A DNA stretch of 10,734 nt, taken from Pseudomonadota bacterium (lineage in GTDB: Bacteria; Pseudomonadota; Gammaproteobacteria; Acidiferrobacterales; Acidiferrobacteraceae). Both the position numbers and the translations under genes were made by a program. The notes beneath the pieces are model-generated. The model made no database searches and was not told the DNA's origin. It saw only the letters and a program-made list of their open reading frames with translations. Positions 1-5,790 of the stretch are shown in pieces. The stretch spans positions 1 to 10,734 of the forward strand of contig JAJZZU010000059.1 of NCBI GenBank assembly GCA_021797365.1, read 5' to 3'. Positions within the stretch are counted from its first letter, which is position 1. Each line of letters opens with the position of its first letter.

Positions 1-114
1 GACATCGCGGAGGGCCTGTTGGGTCAGACTCCCTTTCCAGTAGGCCTCGAGGGCCTTCTTAAACTCCCGATCGGGGCCGAGACGGGGGAAACCAAGGATG
101 TGTGCAAGACTCAA
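1..114 (-). CDS. metE: Cobalamin-independent methionine synthase MetE, N-terminal fragment
   Basis: This is the first 38 codons of MetE, which moves the methyl group of 5-methyltetrahydropteroyltri-glutamate to homocysteine to make methionine in the cytoplasm; the rest lies beyond base 1. The encoded start reads [20 protein letters not shown] followed by LEAYWKG, the family's N-terminal folate-binding signature (compare the LGFPRxGxxRELKKAxExYW pattern of MetE). I place the start at a TTG codon (114-112) because GGAGAG (minus strand, 126-121) sits 6 nt upstream and no ATG lies in frame between them. A possible promoter is TTGCCC (165-160), 17 bp, then TATGGG (142-137), but its -10 is poor. 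It is divergent from cfa, which consumes SAM made from methionine; a functional link is only suggestive. Too short for an ORF search, but the motif is distinctive. Confidence 0.85.
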   Translation of the reverse strand, partial: MSLAHILGFPRLGPDREFKKALEAYWKGSLTQQALRDV

Positions 115-291
115 GATCGACTCTCCGGGGCACGCGCCCATAGCGAATGACAAGTTGGGGGGCAATACGGCGCCGACGCGGGGATCGCCAGCGGCTGTGC
201 GAGGCTAACCTCGACCGTTGCCGGAGTCAATGGGCGAACGGCCCACGGGGCCACGGACCGCCCTGCCCCTAGGCATGGCATGGTCTTCGAG

Positions 292-300
292 TGCTAGAAT
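292..300 (+). promoter_or_regulatory. Candidate extended -10 promoter for cfa
   Basis: TGCTAGAAT combines a TG-n extension (292-294) with TAGAAT (295-300), a 5/6 match to the sigma70 -10 box. No good -35 lies 16-18 bp upstream, which an extended -10 can tolerate. Predicted +1 is near 307, giving a leader of about 70 nt before the cfa start. Inference from motif only. Confidence 0.4.
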
Positions 301-377
301 CGGTTCGACAGGATATCGCAGGGATGGCGGCCCGAGACACCGGGCGCTCCGCGCAACGTCGCTACCGGAGGACGCTT

Positions 378-1574
378 ATGCTGGAAAAGATCTTGGCCGA
401 CGTCATCAAAATCGGCCGTCTGACAGTCCGTTACCCGGACGGACAGGTGGGGCGCTACGGCGAGGGATCGCCGGAGGCCGAATGGGTCATAACGGACAAG
501 TCGGCGATCCGCCGCCTGATCCGCGACCCCTGGCTTCAGATGGGCGAGACCTACATGGACGGGGCCTGGGACGCGCCAAAGGGCTTGGCGATGTTGCTCG
601 AGGTGCTCTTGCGCAACATCCCCGACGAACCCCCCTCCTCGCTTTTCACGAACCTTAAGCGCTATCTCGAACAAGGCAACGGCCGCCAGGCCAGCCGTCG
701 CCATGTCGCCCACCATTATGATCTGGACGAATCACTGTTCCGGTTGTTTCTGGACCGCGACATGCATTACTCATGCGCCTACTTCTCGAACCCGGATATG
801 ACCCTGGAGGAGGCGCAGGTCGCCAAGTGCGAACTCATACGACGCAAGCTCGAGCTCAAACCCGGTCAGCGCGTGCTTGACGTGGGATGCGGCTGGGGCA
901 GCCTGGCCCTCCATCTCGCCCGGAACGCGGACGTCGATGTAACCGGGATCACGCTCTCGAAAGAACAGCACCGCGTGGCGACCGCCCGCGCCCGCGAGGC
1001 CGGACTCTCCAACCGCGTCCAATTCCAGCTCGAGGATTACCGCGAGCATCGAGGTCTCTACGACCGGGTCGTGAGCGTGGGGATGTTCGAGCATGTGGGC
1101 GCACCCCACTACGAGACCTTCTTTGCCAAGGTTCGCGAGCGCCTGGCCCCGGGGGGGCTCGCGCTCCTCCACCATATCGGCCGAAGCGGGCTCCCCGGCC
1201 AGACCAACCCGTGGATCCGGCGGTATATCTTCCCGGGCGGCTACAATCCCGCGCTCTCCGAGGTTGTCCCCGCGATCGAGAAGACCGGCCTCAAGGTCGC
1301 CGACATCGAGGTGCTCAAGCTTCATTACGGATATACCCTGCACGAATGGCAGAAGCGCTTTCAGGCCCGGCGGGGCGAGGTCGTGCGACGCTGGGACGAG
1401 CGATTCGCGCGCATGTGGGAATTCTACCTCGCCGCCTGCGAGGCCTCGTTTGCGATCGGCGACCTCGTGGTCTTCCACATCCAGATGGCCCGCTCGCTCG
1501 AGGGGTTGCGCATGACCCGGGACGCCTGGTACGCCGAACACGACCTGGATAACGAGATCGCCGAGAGCGCCTGA
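378..1574 (+). CDS. cfa: Cyclopropane-fatty-acyl-phospholipid synthase
   Basis: SAM-dependent enzyme that adds a methylene bridge to cis double bonds of unsaturated acyl chains in membrane phospholipids, an adaptation to acid and other stress. The start at 378 is chosen because GGAGG (367-371) lies 6 nt upstream; an ATG-less extension back to 291 has no such site. The 398-aa product matches the usual length of 380-400. Visible features: an N-terminal lipid-binding region (about 1-105), YSCAYF (131-136) whose Cys corresponds to the bicarbonate-ligand Cys of E. coli Cfa, the SAM motif VLDVGCGWG (166-174), a GMFEHVG segment typical of the family, and a C-terminal region with the conserved pattern WEFYLAACE. 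The frame is uninterrupted. A strong hairpin follows the stop, so it is probably monocistronic. Confidence 0.93.
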   Translation: MLEKILADVIKIGRLTVRYPDGQVGRYGEGSPEAEWVITDKSAIRRLIRDPWLQMGETYMDGAWDAPKGLAMLLEVLLRNIPDEPPSSLFTNLKRYLEQGNGRQASRRHVAHHYDLDESLFRLFLDRDMHYSCAYFSNPDMTLEEAQVAKCELIRRKLELKPGQRVLDVGCGWGSLALHLARNADVDVTGITLSKEQHRVATARAREAGLSNRVQFQLEDYREHRGLYDRVVSVGMFEHVGAPHYETFFAKVRERLAPGGLALLHHIGRSGLPGQTNPWIRRYIFPGGYNPALSEVVPAIEKTGLKVADIEVLKLHYGYTLHEWQKRFQARRGEVVRRWDERFARMWEFYLAACEASFAIGDLVVFHIQMARSLEGLRMTRDAWYAEHDLDNEIAESA

Positions 1575-1584
1575 CGATTCAGGA

Positions 1585-1603
1585 GGGTCGCCATCGGCGA
1601 CCC
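1585..1603 (+). terminator. Hairpin after cfa, probable terminator
   Basis: GGGTCGCC-ATC-GGCGACCC is a perfect 8-bp GC-rich stem with a 3-nt loop, starting 10 nt after the cfa stop. It lacks a real U tract (GGGGCATTCTT follows), so it may be a weak intrinsic terminator or an mRNA 3'-end stabiliser. Confidence 0.55.
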
Positions 1604-1614
1604 GGGGCATTCTT

Positions 1615-1660
1615 GCAAGGACCACGGCCACGGGCGCGCCCCGTCAGGGAACCTCCTTGC
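1615..1660. repeat. Nested inverted repeat between cfa and doxDA
   Basis: GCAAGGA (1615-1621) pairs with TCCTTGC (1654-1660), and inside it ACGGG (1630-1634) pairs with CCCGT (1640-1644) around a CGCGC loop. It is one nested stem-loop about 46 bp across. It lies upstream of doxDA and downstream of the cfa terminator hairpin. The role is unknown; a second terminator structure or a protein site are both possible. Confidence 0.4.
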
Positions 1661-1820
1661 CTGTCTCGCGGTCAGCACCACGGTGGGCCCCGGTCTCAGT
1701 CTCTTGCGAGCGCCTGGGGCGTATGGTTAAGTAGAGTTTTCTTCTAGTGCGGTGGCCGTCGCATCGCTGGGCGGACACTTTACAGAACAACAAAGACATG
1801 CCAACGGATGAGTGAGAACC

Positions 1821-2879
1821 ATGGCCCGACACGCACTTGAGCAGACCTACGATCAGCCAACCGTATTTCGCATGTCGGGCGCCGCGGTGCTGGCGGTACG
1901 CCTCATCCTCGGCTGGATCTATTGGGGCGGTGGCACGCGACGCTTCATATATGCCCCCAAGAAACTCGACCCCCATGCGCATAGCTGGATGGCCAACAAG
2001 CTACAGGCGGGCATGCCGGGGGCGGTGCTCGGGCTTGGGCATGTCCTGAGCGCCATCCTCCACCACCCGACCCTCGTCTACGACCTGCTCGTATTGGTGA
2101 GCGCGGTCGAGCTCATAAGCGGCCTCGGACTTATTCTCGGTGTCCTGACCCGCGCGAGCGTCATCCTAAGCCTCGCCTTGAGCGTCTCGCTCATGCTGGT
2201 CTTTGGGTGGCAAGGCGCCACCTGCATCGACGAATGGACCATGGCGGCATCGACCTTCGCCATGGGCTGCACGGTATTCGTGGCGGGTAGCGGCCTGTGG
2301 TCCGTCGATAGCTGGCTTTTGCGTCGCAACCCGAATCTCGCGGACGCCGGATGGTTCCGTTGGCTGGGCAGTGCGCCGTTCACGGCCCGCGAGACCGAGG
2401 GCCTGGGCAAGGGGCTTGCCATCATCGCCGCGCTCTTCATGCTCGTGTTCTACAATTACTACCGCGGTTCGATCTTCACCAAATTCCACGGCGGACCGGT
2501 CAGCCCGAGCAAGCATCACATCAGCCTGAGCCGCGCCACCCTCCATAAGGATGGCCGCGTGAAGGTGCTCGCCTACCTGAATGGGGGGACACCGGCCGCA
2601 CCCTCGCACGTCGTCAAGGTGGCCGTCGAGGGGCCGAAGGGGGTCGTGGAGGCGTGGAAGGGCAAGGCCCTCGAGAACGCGGTCAAGGGACATATCAAGA
2701 ACGTCTACCGCTACAACAAGTTTGCGCCGGGACTCTTTGGCCTCAAGGCCAAGATGGGGGCCAAGGCCTGGATCACCCTGCACCCGACGAAGGTCGTGCA
2801 TATTAAGGCCGGGCACTACACGGTGCTGTTCGAAAACATCAACGGCAAGACGTTCAAGACCAAGGCCGCGCTGTCCTGA
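1821..2879 (+). CDS. doxDA: Fused thiosulfate:quinone oxidoreductase, DoxD-DoxA
   Basis: Membrane enzyme that oxidises thiosulfate to tetrathionate and passes electrons to quinone in sulfur-oxidising prokaryotes. The first half is a DoxD (TQO small subunit) domain with hydrophobic helices near residues 17-36, 60-75, 85-130 and 145-168. A further membrane helix (IIAALFMLVFYNYYRGS, about 205-225) leads into a C-terminal DoxA-like domain of about 120 residues, probably periplasmic. In Acidianus the two are separate subunits; in acidithiobacilli and relatives they are fused, as here. Length is 352 aa from ATG 1821; a GTG at 1812 in the same frame would add three residues, and neither has a strong Shine-Dalgarno. 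The gene stands alone and is convergent with torF. I saw no credible promoter. Family assignment is firm; the substrate follows from the family. Confidence 0.88.
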   Translation: MARHALEQTYDQPTVFRMSGAAVLAVRLILGWIYWGGGTRRFIYAPKKLDPHAHSWMANKLQAGMPGAVLGLGHVLSAILHHPTLVYDLLVLVSAVELISGLGLILGVLTRASVILSLALSVSLMLVFGWQGATCIDEWTMAASTFAMGCTVFVAGSGLWSVDSWLLRRNPNLADAGWFRWLGSAPFTARETEGLGKGLAIIAALFMLVFYNYYRGSIFTKFHGGPVSPSKHHISLSRATLHKDGRVKVLAYLNGGTPAAPSHVVKVAVEGPKGVVEAWKGKALENAVKGHIKNVYRYNKFAPGLFGLKAKMGAKAWITLHPTKVVHIKAGHYTVLFENINGKTFKTKAALS

Positions 2880-2882
2880 TGG

Positions 2883-2923
2883 GGCCTGGCCGTCGAGTGA
2901 CCGGCGCTCCTTACCAGGCCTTT
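2883..2923. terminator. Possible bidirectional terminator between doxDA and torF
   Basis: GGCCTGG (2883-2889) and CCAGGCC (2914-2920) form a 7-bp stem with a 24-nt loop, followed by TTT on the plus strand. It sits just after the doxDA stop and overlaps the last codons of the convergent torF. The long loop and short T run make this a weak call. Confidence 0.3.
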
Positions 2924-3549
2924 GTCAGAACCAGGGCGACCTGAGTGCCATGGAGGCCCGAGATGACATGATGATCGATGGCTGTCACGAAAACGCCCGC
3001 GCTGAAGCTGTGCCACGACTTGGTGAAGCCGACACCATAGTCGTCATAGGACGCCACCGTGTCACCGCTGGTATGCCCGGCATGGAGCATGAGACCAAAG
3101 CCGCTACCCAGGCGCACGCGGTACCCGGCCTCAAGATAGGTATTGCCGTGCTGCCAGTCATGATAGACGCCGGCCGACAGGGGCCCGAACCGCAACCGCA
3201 GGAAGGTCTCCTCGAAATTGAGCGAGCTCACATCGAAGCGATAGGCGGTGGCGCCGGCGTTGAATCCCAGTCCCGAAGGGGTCATGTCGCGGATACCGCC
3301 TGTGAAATCGGCGCGCTCGTGGGCCCCGCGGTAGTCGAGCGTCGTGAGGAATGCGCGGGCGTACAGGCCGACCGGCCCGGAGGCCGTCACGGATCCCTGC
3401 AAGGCGGGGTTGCCGTTCGACTCCGAGATGCCGCGCCAGACGTAATTGCTCATGAGCGACACCTGCCCGCTCACGCCCTCCGCGTAGGCGGGAAGCGCCA
3501 ACAAGGTGGTCAGGGCCAAGGCCGATTGGAGGCGGGTCAGGGTGCGCAC
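2911..3549 (-). CDS. TorF/Gcw_chp-family putative outer-membrane porin
   Basis: Conserved proteobacterial outer-membrane beta-barrel-like protein (TIGR02001, Gcw_chp, now called TorF-family putative porin); its substrate is unknown. From the GTG at 3549 the product is 212 aa. Residues 1-23 (RTLTRLQSALALTTLLALPA then YA) form a Sec signal peptide, and mature residues begin EGVSGQVSLMSNYVWRGISE, the family's hallmark N-terminus. Alternating strands and a C-terminal aromatic residue (LTKAW) fit outer-membrane assembly. An ATG at 3612 in frame would put a basic, non-signal-like stretch before the signal peptide and lies upstream of the predicted promoter, so I reject it. A TATAAT box places +1 on the GTG, which suggests a leaderless message. 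This gene beside ubiK is a common gammaproteobacterial pairing, often with glnK-amt, which are absent here. Confidence 0.82.
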   Translation of the reverse strand: MRTLTRLQSALALTTLLALPAYAEGVSGQVSLMSNYVWRGISESNGNPALQGSVTASGPVGLYARAFLTTLDYRGAHERADFTGGIRDMTPSGLGFNAGATAYRFDVSSLNFEETFLRLRFGPLSAGVYHDWQHGNTYLEAGYRVRLGSGFGLMLHAGHTSGDTVASYDDYGVGFTKSWHSFSAGVFVTAIDHHVISGLHGTQVALVLTKAW

Positions 3550-3555
3550 GAGCGC

Positions 3556-3583
3556 ATTATATAGCAGCCGGGGCCGCTGACCA
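3556..3583 (-). promoter_or_regulatory. torF promoter (sigma70-like)
   Basis: On the minus strand TGGTCA (3583-3578, 4/6 to the -35 consensus), 16 bp, then a perfect TATAAT (3561-3556). Predicted +1 is 3549, the first base of the GTG start of torF. Confidence 0.65.
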
Positions 3584-3602
3584 GTCCTCCCGCCCCGGCC
3601 CC

Positions 3603-3631
3603 TTCGCGTCACAAGGAGAAAGGCTTATACT
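3603..3631 (+). promoter_or_regulatory. ubiK promoter (sigma70-like)
   Basis: TATACT (3626-3631, 5/6) with a weak -35 TTCGCG (3603-3608) 17 bp upstream. Predicted +1 is 3638, the A of the ubiK ATG. An AAGGAGA at 3613-3619 looks like a ribosome binding site but is about 19 nt from the ATG and lies upstream of the predicted +1. Confidence 0.5.
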
Positions 3632-3637
3632 ACGCCC

Positions 3638-3910
3638 ATGCTAACACGAATCTTGGATCAAATCGCAGCGACCGCCCGCGCGGCGGTCCCCCCGGAGTTC
3701 GGACAGGACGTGGAAAAAAACGTCCGCGCCGTCCTGGACAGCACCTTCCAGAGGCTGCGCCTCGTGACGCGCGAGGAGTTCGAGGTACAACAGGCGGTCC
3801 TTCAGAAGACCCGCGAGTTGGTCGAACGCCTCGAACGTCAGGTCGCGGAGCTCGAGGCCAAAAACGGCACCAACCCCGGGTCTAGCAAAAACCCGCCGAC
3901 CGCCGTTTAA
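3638..3910 (+). CDS. ubiK: Ubiquinone biosynthesis accessory factor UbiK (BMFP/YqiC)
   Basis: Small cytoplasmic or membrane-associated protein that assists the Ubi complex in aerobic ubiquinone synthesis; formerly YqiC, with membrane-fusogenic activity in vitro. The 90-aa product begins MLTRILDQIA and contains LVTREEFEVQQAVLQKTREL, the conserved family core, followed by a C-terminal coiled coil (about 47-75, ERLERQVAELEAK) and a disordered tail. Length agrees with the family (80-100). It is divergent from torF. The promoter places +1 on the ATG, so translation may be leaderless. In many relatives comM (yifB) follows; here the tRNA-Arg island follows instead. Confidence 0.9.
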   Translation: MLTRILDQIAATARAAVPPEFGQDVEKNVRAVLDSTFQRLRLVTREEFEVQQAVLQKTRELVERLERQVAELEAKNGTNPGSSKNPPTAV

Positions 3911-3949
3911 GCCCGCGAGACTTGCGGAGGGGGAAGACGCGCCGCGGCA

Positions 3950-3978
3950 TGGACCGCATGCGCGCTTCGCGCTATCCT
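3950..3978 (+). promoter_or_regulatory. Promoter in front of the broken tRNA-Arg copy
   Basis: TGGACC (3950-3955, 4/6), 17 bp, TATCCT (3973-3978, 4/6), ending 10 nt before the tRNA fragment at 3989. The spacer contains the hairpin GCGCG-CTT-CGCGC (3960-3972). It has better -35/-10 spacing than the promoter of the intact copy and may be the original tRNA promoter. Confidence 0.4.
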
Positions 3979-3988
3979 TAGCGCCCAC

Positions 3989-4027
3989 GCGCCCTTAGCT
4001 CAGTTAGATAGAGCGTTGGATTCCGAT
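3989..4027 (+). pseudogene. 5' half of tRNA-Arg(CCG), truncated in the anticodon loop
   Basis: 39 nt match the start of the intact tRNA at 4093 with one difference (GTTAGAT against GTTGGAT in the D loop). The match covers the acceptor 5' strand, D arm, anticodon 5' strand and the CCG anticodon, then stops after the loop. What follows (GCCAGCGCTCAGG) has no tRNA 3' half, but AGCGCTCAGG (4031-4040) recurs exactly at 7281-7290 in the flank of the second att copy. It is therefore likely a deletion scar left by an integration event at this locus. Not functional as a tRNA. Confidence 0.85.
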
Positions 4028-4077
4028 GCCAGCGCTCAGGGGCGTACGGGGCACAAAGGCCAGCTGTCAAAAATTGC

Positions 4078-4083
4078 TACAAT
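4078..4083 (+). promoter_or_regulatory. -10 box of intact tRNA-Arg
   Basis: TACAAT (5/6) ends 9 bases before the mature 5' end at 4093. I see no good -35 at 16-18 bp, so strength is uncertain. Confidence 0.45.
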
Positions 4084-4092
4084 GCGCATCAT

Positions 4093-4169
4093 GCGCCCTT
4101 AGCTCAGTTGGATAGAGCGTTGGATTCCGATTCCAAAGGTCAGAGGTTCGAATCCTCTAGGGCGCACCA
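4093..4169 (+). tRNA. tRNA-Arg (anticodon CCG)
   Basis: A 77-nt cloverleaf with encoded CCA. The acceptor GCGCCCT pairs with AGGGCGC, the D arm is GCTC...GAGC, the anticodon stem is TTGGA/TCCAA around loop TTCCGAT (anticodon CCG, reads CGG), and the T arm is AGAGG-TTCGAAT-CCTCT. Its 3' half is the attachment site of the adjoining island: bases 4124-4165 recur exactly at 7196-7237. Confidence 0.97.
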
Positions 4170-4181
4170 ACCCACTGAAAT
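4124..4181 (+). repeat. Direct repeat, att copy 1 (inside tRNA-Arg)
   Basis: Bases 4124-4165 are identical to 7196-7237 (42 bp, anticodon loop to tRNA 3' end). The match continues to 4181 with differences only at 4166 and 4175. A tRNA 3' end duplicated as a direct repeat is the usual footprint of tyrosine-recombinase integration; no integrase is seen here. Confidence 0.9.
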
Positions 4182-4219
4182 TCCATCGGTTTCTAACACT
4201 TCGAGCGGCTGCTAAGCTC

Positions 4220-4268
4220 GGGCTACGACATGTGCCCATACGGCGCCCACTAGGTGCGCAATGCGCAA
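4220..4268 (+). repeat. Flank repeat, copy 1
   Basis: This 49-bp stretch (GGGCTACG...GCGCAA) aligns with 7293-7340 with one gap and about 32 of 48 bases identical by my count. It starts about 50 bp past the tRNA 3' end in both places. The remainder of 4170-4347 shows no gene. Confidence 0.5.
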
Positions 4269-4347
4269 GGCAACCCAGGTGATGGATCTCGTTTGAGCAT
4301 ATGGGCCGAGGTACCCGTTCACGGCGCCCTGGCCGGCAGGGGTAAGG

Positions 4348-4683
4348 TCACGCCGGCTCTGCCACCAGGCGGACTCCCAGGGCAGCACAGACCCGACTGA
4401 TGGTGTCAAAGCGGGGCTGCGCATCAGGACGCAAGGCTTTGTAAAGCGCCTCTCGGGCCATACCGGAGGCCTTGGCGGCCTCTGTCATACCACGGGCCCT
4501 TGCGATATCACCCAGAGCTGCCGCCAGCAAGGCCGGGTCTTGCGCTTCCAGGATATCGGTGAGATAAGCCGCAATCGTTTGTTCGTCCTCGAGATACGTG
4601 GCCGCATCGAAAGGGGGCAGGTCTACCACTTTGATTGCGGCTCGTGCCGTCTTTTTTCGGGAATGAGTCTGTTTGGCTGCCAT
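4348..4683 (-). CDS. HigA-like addiction-module antidote (HI1420 family), orphan
   Basis: A 111-aa DNA-binding antitoxin of the type II HI1419/HI1420 group, which normally neutralises a RelE/HigB-like ribonuclease and represses its own operon. A basic N-terminus (AAKQTHSRKKTARAA) precedes FDAATYLEDEQTIAAYLTDI, the family signature, then a Cro/cI helix-turn-helix (GMTEAAKASGMAREALYKAL, about 71-90) and the C-terminal FDTISRVCAALGVRL. GGAGG (minus strand, 4696-4692) lies 8 nt before the ATG at 4683 and sits inside the last codons of the toxin tail. The partner toxin is reduced to 29 codons, so this antitoxin is an orphan. It lies downstream of the AbiE-like pair on the same strand and is probably read from that operon, since its native promoter is gone. 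Confidence 0.88.
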   Translation of the reverse strand: MAAKQTHSRKKTARAAIKVVDLPPFDAATYLEDEQTIAAYLTDILEAQDPALLAAALGDIARARGMTEAAKASGMAREALYKALRPDAQPRFDTISRVCAALGVRLVAEPA

Positions 4684-4686
4684 GCT

Positions 4687-4776
4687 TCAGTCCTCCACTC
4701 GCGCCGCCAAATCTTTGGCACGACGAATGTCCGCCTTCTGGGTTCGCTTCGAACCACCCGCGAGCAATACGATCAC
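4687..4776 (-). pseudogene. 3' remnant of a HigB/RelE-like toxin gene
   Basis: Reading back from the TGA at 4689-4687, 29 codons give VIVLLAGGSKRTQKADIRRA followed by KDLAARVED. This is the C-terminal signature of HI1419-type (RelE/HigB-like) toxins, whose ends read VVLLxGGDKxTQxxDIxxAKxLA. A TAG at 4779-4777 closes the frame just upstream and no toxin sequence precedes it. The stop is 3 nt from the antitoxin ATG, the normal operon spacing. The catalytic region is lost; what remains contains the antitoxin's ribosome binding site. Confidence 0.87.
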
Positions 4777-4791
4777 CTAATTGGCGCGCCG

Positions 4792-4835
4792 TGTCACCCA
4801 TGGACATTTTACTGGGCGCCTGACCACTATCTTGT
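4792..4835. mobile_element. Possible relic of an IS21-family end
   Basis: The stretch TGTCACCCATGGACATTTTA continuing CTGGGCGCCTGACCAC resembles the terminal repeats of IS21-family elements, which start TGT and carry TGACATTTTxxCTGGCG-type repeats. CCAC-TATCTT-GTGG follows. It lies exactly between the cut toxin gene and the AbiE-like toxin. Recognition is from memory of the family pattern and no transposase remains, so this is tentative. Confidence 0.3.
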
Positions 4836-4893
4836 GGTGAGATGCAACCTCGTTCCGAGTTGGCAAACTGGAAGGCCTGCGCCACGATCGCCC

Positions 4894-5790
4894 TCAACCA
4901 ATTCGCCGAAGGAGTCGTGAGATGAGGCCGCTGACGTCGCGCTGCCGCAGGATTCTCGCATCCCGCCGCTCCGGCTCGGCGCCCTCGCCCAGCTCGAACT
5001 TGGCTGTCGATACCGGACCGTCCTTGCGGTAGCCTTCGGTTTTGTCGTCATCCGTAAAGCGTACCCGCAAAATCGCCAGCGCTGCCTCGATGACGGCAGC
5101 ATGCTTGCCATCGCGGGCCTCGCTAAACGCCTTTGCGACACCATCAAGGCCTTCCGATGCGTGCTCGATGCAATAGATCAGGTCGTGCGCATCTTTTCGC
5201 TCAAAACGCTGATCAAACGCGAACGCCTTCAGGCAAGTGAAGCTGACGATATTCGCGTGCTTGATCGTTTCGGTCGCGACACCGTTGTCGCCCAGCAGTT
5301 GAGCGTGGATCTCGGCAGCCTGATACAGATCGAAAACAATGGCGCAATGGGGGATGTTCAAGGCCGAAATGGTCCCTTCCGGCGGCAGGGGTTGAACCTT
5401 GCCGCCTCCGATATTGGGCGCATCCGCGAGCAGCTCCAGCACCATTAATGCGCCGTACTCGGTTCGTGTCTGCCATCGCCATGACAGCTTCTGGTGCTTT
5501 TCGTTCTCGGCCCGCTCGAACCCCATCTTTTTGAGATTGCCCTCCAGGGTGCGATAAGCCTCCGTTTCAGCCAGAATTTGCAGGTCGATCACGACATCGA
5601 CATCCATTGTCCCGGCATGCGGGGGCACCATGGGCGGCCGCGCGGGAACCAGATATCGCGGCGTGAGGCCGCCTACCAGATAGACCGATTCCTTCCATGG
5701 CCCCAATCCCCGCAGGAGGGTGACGAGCACGCGCTCGCAGTCCAGTGTGTACTCGTCGCTGTAACCGTCAAGTGTGGCGGGTTTGACCAT
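4894..5790 (-). CDS. AbiEii/AbiGii-like nucleotidyltransferase toxin, module 1
   Basis: Probable toxin of a type IV-like toxin-antitoxin pair. AbiEii proteins are DNA polymerase beta-fold nucleotidyltransferases that act on cytoplasmic RNA targets and arrest growth or block phage. The 298-aa product shows VYLVGGLTPRYL (36-47) and MDVDVVIDL (62-70), giving the GG and D63/D65 metal-binding pair of the fold. Later LKAFAFDQRFERKDAHDLIY (187-206) matches the family's K...RKDxxD motif. An insertion of about 15 residues separates GG from DxD, and GGLTP replaces the usual GGTAL, so it is a divergent member. Its ATG overlaps the upstream repressor's stop by one base (TGATG), implying translational coupling. 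The gene ends 117 bp before the toxin tail. The catalytic residues look intact; the target is unknown. Confidence 0.72.
   Translation of the reverse strand: MVKPATLDGYSDEYTLDCERVLVTLLRGLGPWKESVYLVGGLTPRYLVPARPPMVPPHAGTMDVDVVIDLQILAETEAYRTLEGNLKKMGFERAENEKHQKLSWRWQTRTEYGALMVLELLADAPNIGGGKVQPLPPEGTISALNIPHCAIVFDLYQAAEIHAQLLGDNGVATETIKHANIVSFTCLKAFAFDQRFERKDAHDLIYCIEHASEGLDGVAKAFSEARDGKHAAVIEAALAILRVRFTDDDKTEGYRKDGPVSTAKFELGEGAEPERRDARILRQRDVSGLISRLLRRIG

Noticed and set aside
2581..3564. A 327-codon plus-strand open frame
   Set aside because: Shadow of the doxDA 3' end and the antisense of torF, both with clear family signatures.
4508..4897. A 129-codon minus-strand open frame that contains GDT just before the toxin tail, hinting at a frameshifted whole toxin
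   Set aside because: Removing 13 bases would join GDT to VIVLLAGG, but upstream residues show no toxin features, so the match is chance and the toxin is truly truncated.
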